The notes beneath the pieces are model-generated. The model was not told the DNA's origin, made no database searches, and worked only from the letters and a program-made list of their open reading frames with translations. The translations under genes and the position numbers were made by a program. Shown here piece by piece: positions 33,274-42,930 of a stretch of 64,000 bases of DNA; positions within the stretch are counted from its first letter, which is position 1, and every line of letters starts with the position of its first letter. Origin of the DNA: Hydrangea macrophylla (Eukaryota > Streptophyta > Magnoliopsida > Cornales > Hydrangeaceae); assembly GCA_033977485.1 (NCBI GenBank), contig CM066993.1:69852864-69916863 (forward strand). Reading direction: 5' to 3'.

Positions 33274-33627
33274 GTCAGGATCGGCAGGGTGTAGATTTTG
33301 TTAGTTTATATTAGGACATGTTGTCCACTAGATTTTTGGGAGCTTGAGAGATAGCTATTGACCATAGCTTTGTATAGTATTAGCTGACTTTAGTTGTTGT
33401 AACTCTTGTCCCATATGGTACACAGTTTGATTAGTGTGTACTATACGGTACATCTTTTGATATATATATATACGAGCAGTACTTTTATTATTGTTTGGTT
33501 GTTGCGTTGTGCAGTGTTGTTTAGTAGAATTGTTAGTTTTGCTGTTTCTGTTCTATCTTGAGTTCGTTTCTACGAGAAGACTTTCAGCTGATCAATATGT
33601 CGTTTGTAGGCGATACTCGTTATCATC
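33274..33627 (+). other. Spacer between the acidic ORF and gag-pol
   Basis: T-rich, with a TATA-like TATATATATA run at about 33461-33471 and an acceptor-like CGTTTGTAG ending at 33609, 18 bases before the gag-pol ATG. It may allow a spliced or separately initiated gag-pol RNA. Confidence 0.45.
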
Positions 33628-36600
33628 ATGGTAGGACCCTTGAGAAATCACCAAGCACGTAATGGAGCACCTATACCGGAAGGGATGGATCCAACGGGAA
33701 TTTTCGAAGCATTTATGCAGAGGATGGAGCATGTGGGGGATACATATAATCACTCCACCCACCAGAGACCTCTTGTACCCCCGCCACCAAGACAGACTGG
33801 AGATAAACTGTTAGCAAATTTTCGTGGGTTACGTCCCGAAAAGTTTGATGGACTAACAGAACCATGGAAAGCAGAGCAATGGATAAGAGAAATGGAGTTG
33901 ATATTTGGAGCATTGGAATGCAATGAACAAGAGAAACGTCGCCTTGCTACGTTTCAGCTCACCTATGCCGCCGCAGATTGGTGGGAAGCTGAGCAAGCCA
34001 CTGTTGGGATCGATGCCGCTAGAGCTATGTCGTGGGAGACATTCAAAGGCAGATTTTTGGATAAGTATTTTCCAGAAGATGAGAGAGATCAACAGGAAAG
34101 GAACTTTCTAAATTTGATCCAAGGAGGATGGAATGTACGGGAATACACAACACAGTTCGAGCGTTTATCCAGATTTGCTCAGCATATGATAGACACGCCG
34201 CAGAAGAAGGTGAAGAGATTTCACCAAGGACTGAACCCCCACCTTAGACATATGATGGTTGGTCATCTAAACCAGACGTATGAGGAAATTGTTAGATTTG
34301 CTACAGGATTAGAAAAGGATGCTAATTCAGTACAGCAATCACAGATGAATCGACCTCAGTCGTCACGAGGGTTTCAACCGAGGAATTTCCATAATCGACC
34401 ACCAAGAAATACCCAAGGATGGAGACCTCAGGAAAATTTTCAAGGAAACAAGAGAATCTGGGAAGGAACCAGGAAACCGCAGCAGAGTTATAATCGGCCC
34501 CAGCAAAATCAACAGCGAGGACTACAGCCACAGGCATTACTAACAGCCCCGCCAAGTAATAGTGGAGGATGTTTTAACTGTGGAAAACCCGGACATATTG
34601 CAAGGAACTGCACCGTCTTCAGACCCAATCGCAGGCCAGATATTGTCTGTCGCAACTGCAACAAACCAGGACACTTGAGCAAGGATTGTCGTGCGCCACG
34701 AGGAGGATACTACGGGGCACCAGTGCAAGGAATTCAAGGACCTCCTGATCAGACGAGGATGAACGCTATTATTCCAGGAGAAGCAGGCTTTAATGCTGAT
34801 GAGCAGCAACATTTGGAAGGTACACTTGTACTCTTTCATAGTCCAGTTAAAGCTTTATTTGATACTGGAGCCGCACGTTCTTTTATTGCTGTTAAGATTG
34901 TGCGTCAGTTGGGTTTAGAACCCCAGACACTTGAGGCAACACTGAATGCTGTGTCACCGTTGGGAGTGACAGTTAAGTTGAGTAGGGTGTGTAGAGATTG
35001 CCCTTTGACCTTGGGAGATAGGAATCTTCCAGCAGACTTGGTAGTTCTGTCAATGTCAGAATTTGATGTTATCCTAGGGATGGATTGGTTAACTAAGTAC
35101 AATGCCAATCTGGATTGCCCTACTAGGACGATTGTATTTCCAATACAAGGAAAGCCGACGATCAGATTTCAGTGTCAACCGACAAGCGACATGTTTCTTA
35201 CGAGTAGTTTGGCTACGATCATTAGTACGAGTACGGAGCTTAAGATGGATCAAATTCCTATTGTACGAGACTTTCAGGATGTATTTCAGGATATTAAAGG
35301 ACTTCCACCGAAAAGAGAAATAGACTTCTGTGTGGAATTAGTACCTGATACATTGCCTATTTCTAAGACTCCATACAGGATGGCACCAACTGAGATGTTA
35401 GAATTGAAGAAGCAAGTTCAAGAACTCGAGGATCTAGGATTTGTTCGTCCAAGTACGTCGCCTTGGGGAGCACCAGTTCTGTTTGTAAAGAAGAAGGACG
35501 GAACACTTCGACTCTGTATAGACTACAGGGAGTTGAACAAGGTTACGATTAAGAATAGATATCCGTTACCTCGGATAGATGATCTATTCGACCAGTTACA
35601 AGGATCTAGGATCTTTTCCAAGATCGATTTACGTTCAGGATACCACCAGCTGTTAGTTCGATCAGAGGATGTATCAAAGACTGCATTCAGGACAAGATAC
35701 GGGCATTACGAGTTTCTAGTTATGCCTTTTGGATTGACGAATGCGCCAGCAGTATTTATGGACTTGATGAATAGAGTATTCAGACTATATCTGGATAAGT
35801 TCATTATTGTGTTCATTGATGATATACTGATCTACTCAAAGACAGAAGAGGATCACAAGGAGCATTTACAAGTTGCCTTGCAAACACTTCGAGATAGCAA
35901 GTTGTATGCAAAGTTCAGCAAGTGTGAGTTTTGGCTACAAGAAGTCAAATTCTTGGGACACGTTATATCTCAGGAAGGTATTTCGGTAGACTCATCTAAG
36001 ATTGATGCAGTCTTAAGCTGGAACAGACCGACGAATGCAACCGAAGTCAGAAGTTTCCTTGGTTTAGCAGGATATTACAGAAGATTTGTCGAAGGATTTT
36101 CCAAGATAGCAGGACCATTGACGAATTTAACAAGAAAGGAGACGAAGTATGAATGGACAGACAAGCATGAGGATGCATTTCAGGAGTTAAAAGAAAGATT
36201 GACTTCTGCACCAGTACTCGCATTACCTAAGAGTGGAGAAAAGTATGTGATCTACAGTGATGCATCGTACCAAGGACTTGGGTGTGTGCTGATGCAAGAT
36301 GGAAATGTTATCGCATATGGATCAAGACAATTGAAGGTACATGAGAAGAATTATCCTACGCATGATCTGGAATTAGCAGCAATAGTGTTTGCATTGAAAA
36401 TTTGGAGACACTATCTCTACGGAGAAAAGTTTGATCTATTTTCCGATCATAAGAGCTTGAAGTATTTGTTCTCTCAAAAGGAGTTGAATATGCGACAGCG
36501 GAGATGGATGGAGTTACTCAAAGACTATGACTTTTCTTTGCAATACCATCCCGGCAAAGCCAATGTAGTAGCAGACGCTTTGAGCCGTAAACCTCGATTA

Positions 36601-38148
36601 GTGATCGCTGCATTACTAATTAGAGAATGGAGAGCATTAGAAGTTTTAGCTGAATTTGATCTTCAGCCAGTAGAGCCAATGGAAGGACAACATTTTGGAT
36701 GTCTTATGGTACAACCGACTTTAATCAGTCGTATCATAGAGGCTCAACAGACAGTAGAGGATTTGAAGTTATGGTTCGCCAAGATGTCAGCCAAGGAACC
36801 AGAAGTCTGGAGTATAAGTACAGACGGAGCCTTACGATGTAAAGGTAGACTCTGTGTACCTGACGAAGAAAATCTCCGGAATGAAATATTGGATGAAGCA
36901 CATAAGTCACGAATGACTATTCACCCCGGAGGTACAAAGATGTACAAGGACTTGAAGAGAAATTTCTGGTGGGAAGGAATGAAGAGAAATGTGGCAGAGT
37001 ATGTAGCTCAGTGTCTTACTTGTAAACAAGTAAAGGCAGAACATCAGAAACCACCTGGACTTCTACAGCCGTTACCTATTCCTCAATGGAAATGGGAACA
37101 CATAACCATGGATTTTGTGGTAGGATTGCCGAAGTCACAGCAGAATCACGATGCTATATGGGTAATCGTGGATCGACTTACTAAGACGGCACATTTTATT
37201 GCCTATAGCATGACGTACTCAGTAGAACGTTTGAGCCGAATGTATCTACAACATGTTGTACGATTACATGGAGTGCCTGTATCTATTGTGTCAGACCGAG
37301 ATTCGCGCTTTACTGCAGAATTTTGGAAGAGTCTCCAGACAGCGATGGGAACAACATTGAATTTGAGTTCAGCTTTTCATCCACAGACAGATGGACAGAC
37401 GGAACGAGTTAATCAAGTGATGGAAGATATGTTACGCGCTTGTGTCATTGATTTTGAGAGTTCTTGGGAGATGCACTTACCCCTGATTGAGTTCGCCTAT
37501 AATAATAGTTATCATTCGAGCATAGATATGGCACCATTTGAAGCTTTGTACGGAAGACCTTGCCGATCGCCGCTATGTTGGACCGAAGTCGGAGATAGTC
37601 AACTTCTTGGGCCAGAGATGGTACGCGAGACGAATGAGAAGATTCAAGTTGTACGTGAGAAGATGAAGACAGCCCAGACCAGATACAAGAGTTATGCTGA
37701 CAAGCGACGCAAAGACTTGGAGTTTGTCGTTGGAGATCACGTATTACTCAAGGTTTCACCTGTTCGAGGAATCGTCAGATTTGGTCAGAAAAGGGGCAAG
37801 TTATCGCCACGTTTCATCGGACCATTCGAGATTCTGGAGCGTGTTGGAAAAGTTGCTTATCGCCTTGCGTTGCCACCAAAGATGTCAGGAGTGCACAACG
37901 TTTTTCACATCAGTATGCTGAGGAAGTGTGTTCACAACCCAGCGCACGAGATCAACTTTGAGGATATCGAAGTCAACAGCGACGTTACGTTCAATGAAGG
38001 ACCTGTTCGTATTCTAGATCGAGGAATCAAGAAACTCAGGAACAAGGAGATCCCGTTAGTCAAGATTCAGTGGAAGCATCACGATGAAGGAGAAGCTTCG
38101 TGGGAACTAGAGTCAGAGATGCGCGAGAAGTTTTCGTTTTTATTTTAA
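33628..38148 (+). CDS. Gag-pol polyprotein, Ty3/gypsy chromovirus
   Basis: One uninterrupted 1506-residue ORF. Domains in order: retrotransposon gag (about 60-230), two CCHC knuckles ([14 protein letters not shown] about 315; [14 protein letters not shown] about 341), aspartic protease (DTGA about 412), reverse transcriptase ([20 protein letters not shown] about 627; catalytic FIDDILIY about 730), RNase H ([11 protein letters not shown] about 878; DHKSLKYL), integrase zinc-binding region (about 1090-1135, H-H-C-C with CLTCKQVK) and the DDE core ([27 protein letters not shown]). A C-terminal chromodomain-like module starts near 1450 ([20 protein letters not shown], then W and E positions). Gag and pol share a frame with no stop between them. 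The chromodomain tethers integration to particular chromatin in related elements. Confidence 0.95.
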   Translation: MVGPLRNHQARNGAPIPEGMDPTGIFEAFMQRMEHVGDTYNHSTHQRPLVPPPPRQTGDKLLANFRGLRPEKFDGLTEPWKAEQWIREMELIFGALECNEQEKRRLATFQLTYAAADWWEAEQATVGIDAARAMSWETFKGRFLDKYFPEDERDQQERNFLNLIQGGWNVREYTTQFERLSRFAQHMIDTPQKKVKRFHQGLNPHLRHMMVGHLNQTYEEIVRFATGLEKDANSVQQSQMNRPQSSRGFQPRNFHNRPPRNTQGWRPQENFQGNKRIWEGTRKPQQSYNRPQQNQQRGLQPQALLTAPPSNSGGCFNCGKPGHIARNCTVFRPNRRPDIVCRNCNKPGHLSKDCRAPRGGYYGAPVQGIQGPPDQTRMNAIIPGEAGFNADEQQHLEGTLVLFHSPVKALFDTGAARSFIAVKIVRQLGLEPQTLEATLNAVSPLGVTVKLSRVCRDCPLTLGDRNLPADLVVLSMSEFDVILGMDWLTKYNANLDCPTRTIVFPIQGKPTIRFQCQPTSDMFLTSSLATIISTSTELKMDQIPIVRDFQDVFQDIKGLPPKREIDFCVELVPDTLPISKTPYRMAPTEMLELKKQVQELEDLGFVRPSTSPWGAPVLFVKKKDGTLRLCIDYRELNKVTIKNRYPLPRIDDLFDQLQGSRIFSKIDLRSGYHQLLVRSEDVSKTAFRTRYGHYEFLVMPFGLTNAPAVFMDLMNRVFRLYLDKFIIVFIDDILIYSKTEEDHKEHLQVALQTLRDSKLYAKFSKCEFWLQEVKFLGHVISQEGISVDSSKIDAVLSWNRPTNATEVRSFLGLAGYYRRFVEGFSKIAGPLTNLTRKETKYEWTDKHEDAFQELKERLTSAPVLALPKSGEKYVIYSDASYQGLGCVLMQDGNVIAYGSRQLKVHEKNYPTHDLELAAIVFALKIWRHYLYGEKFDLFSDHKSLKYLFSQKELNMRQRRWMELLKDYDFSLQYHPGKANVVADALSRKPRLVIAALLIREWRALEVLAEFDLQPVEPMEGQHFGCLMVQPTLISRIIEAQQTVEDLKLWFAKMSAKEPEVWSISTDGALRCKGRLCVPDEENLRNEILDEAHKSRMTIHPGGTKMYKDLKRNFWWEGMKRNVAEYVAQCLTCKQVKAEHQKPPGLLQPLPIPQWKWEHITMDFVVGLPKSQQNHDAIWVIVDRLTKTAHFIAYSMTYSVERLSRMYLQHVVRLHGVPVSIVSDRDSRFTAEFWKSLQTAMGTTLNLSSAFHPQTDGQTERVNQVMEDMLRACVIDFESSWEMHLPLIEFAYNNSYHSSIDMAPFEALYGRPCRSPLCWTEVGDSQLLGPEMVRETNEKIQVVREKMKTAQTRYKSYADKRRKDLEFVVGDHVLLKVSPVRGIVRFGQKRGKLSPRFIGPFEILERVGKVAYRLALPPKMSGVHNVFHISMLRKCVHNPAHEINFEDIEVNSDVTFNEGPVRILDRGIKKLRNKEIPLVKIQWKHHDEGEASWELESEMREKFSFLF

Positions 38149-38200
38149 ACCTGGTTGCTTTTGATTTCGAGGACGAAATCTTTTGTTGAGTGGTGGATGA

Positions 38201-40424
38201 TGTAATACCCTGTATTTTGGTATTTTAATAAGACCCGGTATTTCATTTCTATACTCGTATAAACTTTCTCTTCCTTTTGGTAAAATTTTGATACCAATCG
38301 ATTGACATATTCCCAATCGATTGACACTTTTCTGATACCAATCGATTGATAAGTATCCCAATCGATTGACATTCAACCGACTAAAAGTGATGACGTGTCA
38401 AACTTTCCAATCGATTGCTATTCATCTCAATCGATTGACATTGTTTCCAATCGATTGACTACAAATATCTGTTGCCAATCGATTGACTGGTGTCTCAATC
38501 GATTGACATAAGCTGAGAAATGTTTTCTTCTTTCCTTCAGCTTTAAACGCGTGGCACTCTCTTATGTCTATATATATGTTTCATTTAGTGGCCTTGGGGC
38601 TGTTTTTCAGACCTTGGGAGAGTAATATACTTACCTCTTGAGTTATACATACATATCTCTATATCTACACATATATACACACCCTCACACACACTCACTG
38701 CCGTGGCAGCTGGGAAGAAGAAGGAGAAACAGAAAGAAGAAGAAAGAAGGAAGGAAGAGACAGAGAGAGAGAAGGCTGGACAGAGAAGGAAGAAAGAGAG
38801 AGAGAGAAGTTGGTTTCAAACTTAAACACACCCCAAACGCACCCTAGGTGAGTTCTAACTCACTTGGTCCCTTTATATGAAGTTTATGCAAGTTATTACG
38901 ATGTTTAGATGGGTTAAATGCATGTAGTGCACGTTTATATATGCTGTTTTTACAATCTGCTGGAGAAGACGTAGTACCAATCGATTGACATGATCTCAAT
39001 CGATTGACATCAGTTGCATCCCAATCGATTGAATAGGATTTCAATCGATTGACATTGTTCCAATCGATTGACATGTTTATCAATCGATTGACATAACTTT
39101 TGTTCCAATCGATTGAACTTTTGTTCCAATCGATTGACATGATCAGTACATGGTTTCCTTTGCCTGTTTATTATATAAGAGGTTTAGTTGTTCGATTTCT
39201 AATTCGGAATTCCATTATGCGATTATGGGGTAGACAGGAGAAATGTGACACCAAAGATTTATGGATAATGAATAAAAAGTAATATGAAGACGTGGGTTGA
39301 CGTGTTGTTTCTGATATGAGTTCGATATCCGTTTCTTTTAATCCGAGTAGTCAGGCCACATTGGGAATTGTCATGTGTCGATGTAGAATGGAACGTAAGT
39401 AGGTTTGGTAAGTTCCGGGAATGGTACGTGGATGGATGATTGGTCATGATATGCTCTTAAAAGCGGTGAACCGGACCATGGTTCTTAAAAGCGGTGAGCT
39501 GGACCAAGAAGTCTTAAGATAGACTGGATGATCTGTGATATGCTCTTAAAAGCGGTGAACCGGACCATGGTTCTTAAAAGCGGTGAGCTGGGATCACTAG
39601 TAGATGACGTTAAGTCGTGGCAATAGCTTGATATGCCTTGTTCGAAACGTTATATCCCTGAAATGCGGTGAACAGGACCATTGTTCTTAAAAGCTGGGGA
39701 CAGACTGACGTGGAGTCCATGACATGCGGTGAACAGGACCATTGTTCTTAAAAGCGATGGACAGAATAAGGGTGTATCCCTAGAGTTAAACGATTGAGTC
39801 TGTTCATGACATCTGAATACGTTGAGTTCGGTATTTGAGTAATAAGACGATAAGGGTCGGTTTACAAGAATGAATAGAAGAACAAGATAATGTTATTTTA
39901 TAATAAGATGTTAACTCTTGTTTTTATAAGCTTGTGTATACTTCAGATAACTGGTACCTCGTTAGTTTATGCTCACTCAGCTCTCAGTAAGCTGACGGCC
40001 TTTTATTGCCTGGACATTCCCCGTCCAGAATATCCTGCCCCTTGTTTTACAGGTAATGACCAGTACACTGATGAGTGTTATTTAGAGGAAGGCCCCACCG
40101 ATGACGATTACACCAGGAAGGATTATCCTTATGCCAGTTGAAGACTGAAGATGTTATAATTAGATTTAATTTCAGTTGTTCTGTTAAACTTTTGTTAATG
40201 GGTACTTGGGCATTTGTTGTCTTCAGACCTATTGTGATCCTGTGGACCATACTCTGATATTTTGTAATAGTTAACACTGTGTGTTATTCTCAGTTGGTTA
40301 CTGTTGCTTTTCTTTTGGACTAGTACTGTGTGGTGTGGATTATTAGTGACTTTCACCTGTCATTCCTTATGGACCCATAAAGGAAATTTATTTTTCTCTA
40401 TTTATGCTGCTCCGGGGCGTGACA
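38201..40424 (+). repeat. 3' LTR of the Ty3/gypsy element
   Basis: Same length as the 5' LTR (2224 bp), with every landmark displaced by 8324 bp. No difference was seen on reading. Followed by the TSD GAACT. Confidence 0.95.
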
Positions 40425-40855
40425 GAACTGTTCCTATTTATTAATTATTATTATTTTTTTTTTGTTGATATCCCAATAGACTGCTAGAAATGTTTTGGCT
40501 AGTATTTAATATTTCATGGTATAATTCAAGTCATTACATATCCACTGTGAGAAGGTATAATTTCATATAGTCGTCAATAGCAAAATGCCCAACACACTTC
40601 TGAGACTAAAATTCATCAAAATCAAACAAAAGAAAACAACAAAGGCACCAATTAACCCCTTGTTGATCTTCATCAAACACAAAGCTAGAAATAATATTAA
40701 CCAGGATTGGTCTAGGAAAAGAACAAAAAGATGTCCAAACTTGAGGGTATCATCATCAAGTTATCATCATCAACGTTATCATACCTGGAGAGACTCATTA
40801 CTACATTATTGAGCCGAGGTCGTCGCCGGTGACCGAGAGAGAGAGAGAGAGAGAG
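40425..40855 (-). other. Presumed intron of the GRF gene, part nearest the right TIR
   Basis: Begins with the second GAACT TSD copy. AT-rich, with a (GA)n run at 40836-40860 that abuts the donor in the right TIR. No separate gene seen. Confidence 0.55.
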
Positions 40856-41166
40856 AGAGACCTGGAGACAGAGAGTTGATCTCGTCGCCGGTGGGTCACT
40901 CCTCGCCGGACTTCTCGACTTCGTCGCCGTCGCCGTCGCTGTCGCCGGGACAGAGAGAGAGGGAGAGTATCTGGGGTTTTGGTGGTGGGTCTCCAAATGT
41001 TAGGGTTTCAATTTGGGGGAAATAAAATAGACTGAATGAATTTGGGGGAAACTCACAGGTTTTTGTTTAGTTTTAATCAGTGGGTCCCACAAAACTCTTT
41101 GAAATTGCTTAGATACCCCCAAATGTACATTTCGGTGTACATTGTGAAGTGCACGTAGCATTTCTG
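40856..41166 (-). repeat. Right TIR of the MULE, with leader and splice donor
   Basis: On the minus strand it reads in the same order as the left TIR: ATGCTACGTGCACTTCACAA, the GGGACCCACTGAT block, GGAGACCCACC, then CACCGGCGACGAGATCAACT and CTGTCTCCAG|GTCTC. The outermost six bases differ from the left TIR (CAGAAATGC against AAAAAATGC). It is the likely promoter and first exon of the GRF gene. Confidence 0.88.
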
Positions 41167-41175
41167 AATACTAAT

Positions 41176-42639
41176 TTCAAAGCAATCCGTTGTAAATGTC
41201 TAACGCTTAAAATTTAATTGATAGAAATTTCAAACGAATTGTTTTGGTATTAACATATGTAGCTTTGACTAGCAATTGAAAATATGGTAATTGCTTTTGG
41301 GTAGGTGTGATAAATTATAGTCACCTACCACACAAAGTGGGGTCCGGGTACATTTTGTAGTGTTTCCGTTGACAATCCCTATCCAATTCCTCTTCAAGCG
41401 ATAACCATTTTTTTTAAAAGAATAACTCCAATCTATTTCAAATATGGCGTGCAAGTCCAACCTATCTTCAAATTTGAATCTACCTTTAATTCATCAACTT
41501 AAATGACATTTGAGTACTAATTCTTTAAATTACAACTTTTCAAATACCTTAATGTTTTTTTTTTAAAATGACATTAAGAATAAGATTTTTTTAGAGTTAA
41601 GGATAATTAAGATTCTTGATTAGAAAAATGTCTTCCATAAAAATAAAAAAAATATTAAGTGAAATTTTACTTGGCATACATGAATGTTAAGTGATATTTC
41701 ACTGAACCGTTACATGAATATTAAGTGAAATTTCACTTAACTCAATATTTGAGGGACTCTTTAACAAATTAAGAATCAAATTGGACTTTAAACTCTTGAC
41801 AGTAACTTCTAAGAATTTTTGCCTATATTTCTAGGGTTTTTTTTAAATAAATAAAATGAAAGCAAAATATGTAGTTTTTTTTTTGTGGTCATATTTGGTC
41901 CAGCGTAAATGTGGAAAAAGTTGGATTCATCATCTTTAAATATGGAAAAGATGGCACCATGAAGATGAATTTGCATATGGGTTGGAGGGATCAAGATCAT
42001 CTGCCGCAAGGCCAAGGGGCAACACCTTGGCAGTGCTTAGGTGGCTCTGGCAGGATTATACGATAATTTTATTTTTTATTTTTATTTATTTTTATTTATT
42101 TATTTTTTACAATTTAAAAAAATACAAATAAAATCATCGTATAATCCTGCTAGCGCCATGTGCGACCGATGATCCTCACACGGGGTTGGAGTTTACAAAT
42201 TTTTTTTTTACAATTTTTATGATGAAGTTTGATTGTTGGCTCTCTTCGTGCAAGTCGGGGTTGCATGTGAGGGATGCTGTTGAAGCTTAATATACATTGT
42301 TAGGCTCATTCACTAACAGCTTAAGCTTGTGGAGCAACTAGTAACTTGGCAATTGTGCCACCAAAAAAATTGATTTCCTCAAAATAAAATTCAATGTCTT
42401 CCGGAAAGGAAAAGAAAGGTATTCACAAATGATTGAGAAGCTATCCAGTGGGTCTATCACATCATATTACCATAGTGATTTATTGTGACACACAAATCAT
42501 ACGAGCTGTGCGCCCCAAAATATAAAGGAGCATGGAAAGCAGTGGGACACTACTTGGAGAAATTAATTAATGTGCATGTCATATCATGTCATATCAGGAG
42601 GGAGACAGGACTTTAGAAAGCCCCTTTTGGATCAAAATA
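41176..42639. other. Intergenic, AT-rich, with small foldbacks
   Basis: Holds AAGTGAAATTTCACTT-type palindromes at about 41655-41745. A foldback at about 42048-42158 (GGCAGGATTATACGAT against ATCGTATAATCCTGCTAGCGCC) looks like a small MITE. No gene was found. Confidence 0.55.
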
Positions 42640-42930
42640 TATGGGGCTACCGTTGACGCCCCAGGGATCAAAAGCTCAAACTCTTACAGATATCCTGGGG
42701 AAAGTGAATAATAAATTGCAAGGTTGGAAATCTTCGCTGCTTTCTCAAGCTGGCAGGGCCACATTGATCAGAACTGTCGCCTAAGCCCTACCAGTTTACA
42801 CTATGTCGGTTCTTCCCGTGCCCATTACCCTGTGCAACAAACTTGACAGTGTGATGCGACGGTTCTGGTGGGGTCACACCAATGATGATGTTAGAAAGCC
42901 GCTTTGCCTTAAAGCCTGGGATACCATTTG
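42640..42930 (+). pseudogene. LINE reverse-transcriptase fragment (zf-RVT type)
   Basis: The frame at 42644 encodes LPLTPQGSKAQTL, then NNKLQGWKSSLLSQAGRATL, then ALPVYTMSVLPVPI, MRRFWWG and LCLKAWDTIC. This is the well-known block between RT and the RT zinc-binding domain of plant L1-type LINEs. It has an in-frame TAA at 42782-42784 and is cut off by the LTR at 42931. The rest of the LINE is absent. Confidence 0.88.

Larger units (their letters stand above)
29877..40424 (+). mobile_element. Full-length Tekay-like Ty3/gypsy chromovirus
   Basis: LTRs of 2224 bp each (29877-32100 and 38201-40424) begin TGTAATACCCTG and end GGGGCGTGACA. They look identical on reading. The TSD GAACT is exact on both sides (29872-29876 and 40425-40429). 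The primer-binding site TGGTATCAGAGC is at 32108-32119. Inside are an acidic ORF (32269-33273) and an uninterrupted gag-pol ORF (33628-38148) ending in a chromodomain-like tail. Just before the 3' LTR is TTTCGAGGACGAAATC, typical of this lineage. All parts needed for retrotransposition seem present and unbroken, and the insertion must be very young. It lies within the presumed GRF-gene intron of the MULE, in the opposite transcriptional direction. Confidence 0.95.
23058..41166. mobile_element. Mutator-like element (MULE, FAR1/FRS clade) carrying two nested LTR elements
   Basis: The 9-bp word AATACTAAT directly flanks the element on both sides (23049-23057 and 41167-41175). The two ends are long inverted repeats sharing ATGCTACGTGCACTTCACAA, TGTACACCGAAATGTACAT and TTTTGTGGGACCCACTGAT. 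Nine-bp TSDs and long TIRs are MULE hallmarks, and the + strand gene inside encodes a MULE/FAR1 transposase. Subtracting the nested elements and their TSDs (2506 and 10553 bp) from 18109 bp leaves about 5050 bp for the original element. It carried a transposase gene on + and a GRF zinc-finger gene on -, convergent. It is older than both retrotransposons. The transposase is no longer translatable. Confidence 0.93.

Noticed and set aside
40712..40996. 94-codon minus-strand ORF in the right TIR
   Set aside because: It is Ser/Leu-rich leader sequence with a CT repeat and crosses the proposed splice donor; its upstream ATG may be a uORF but coding is not supported.
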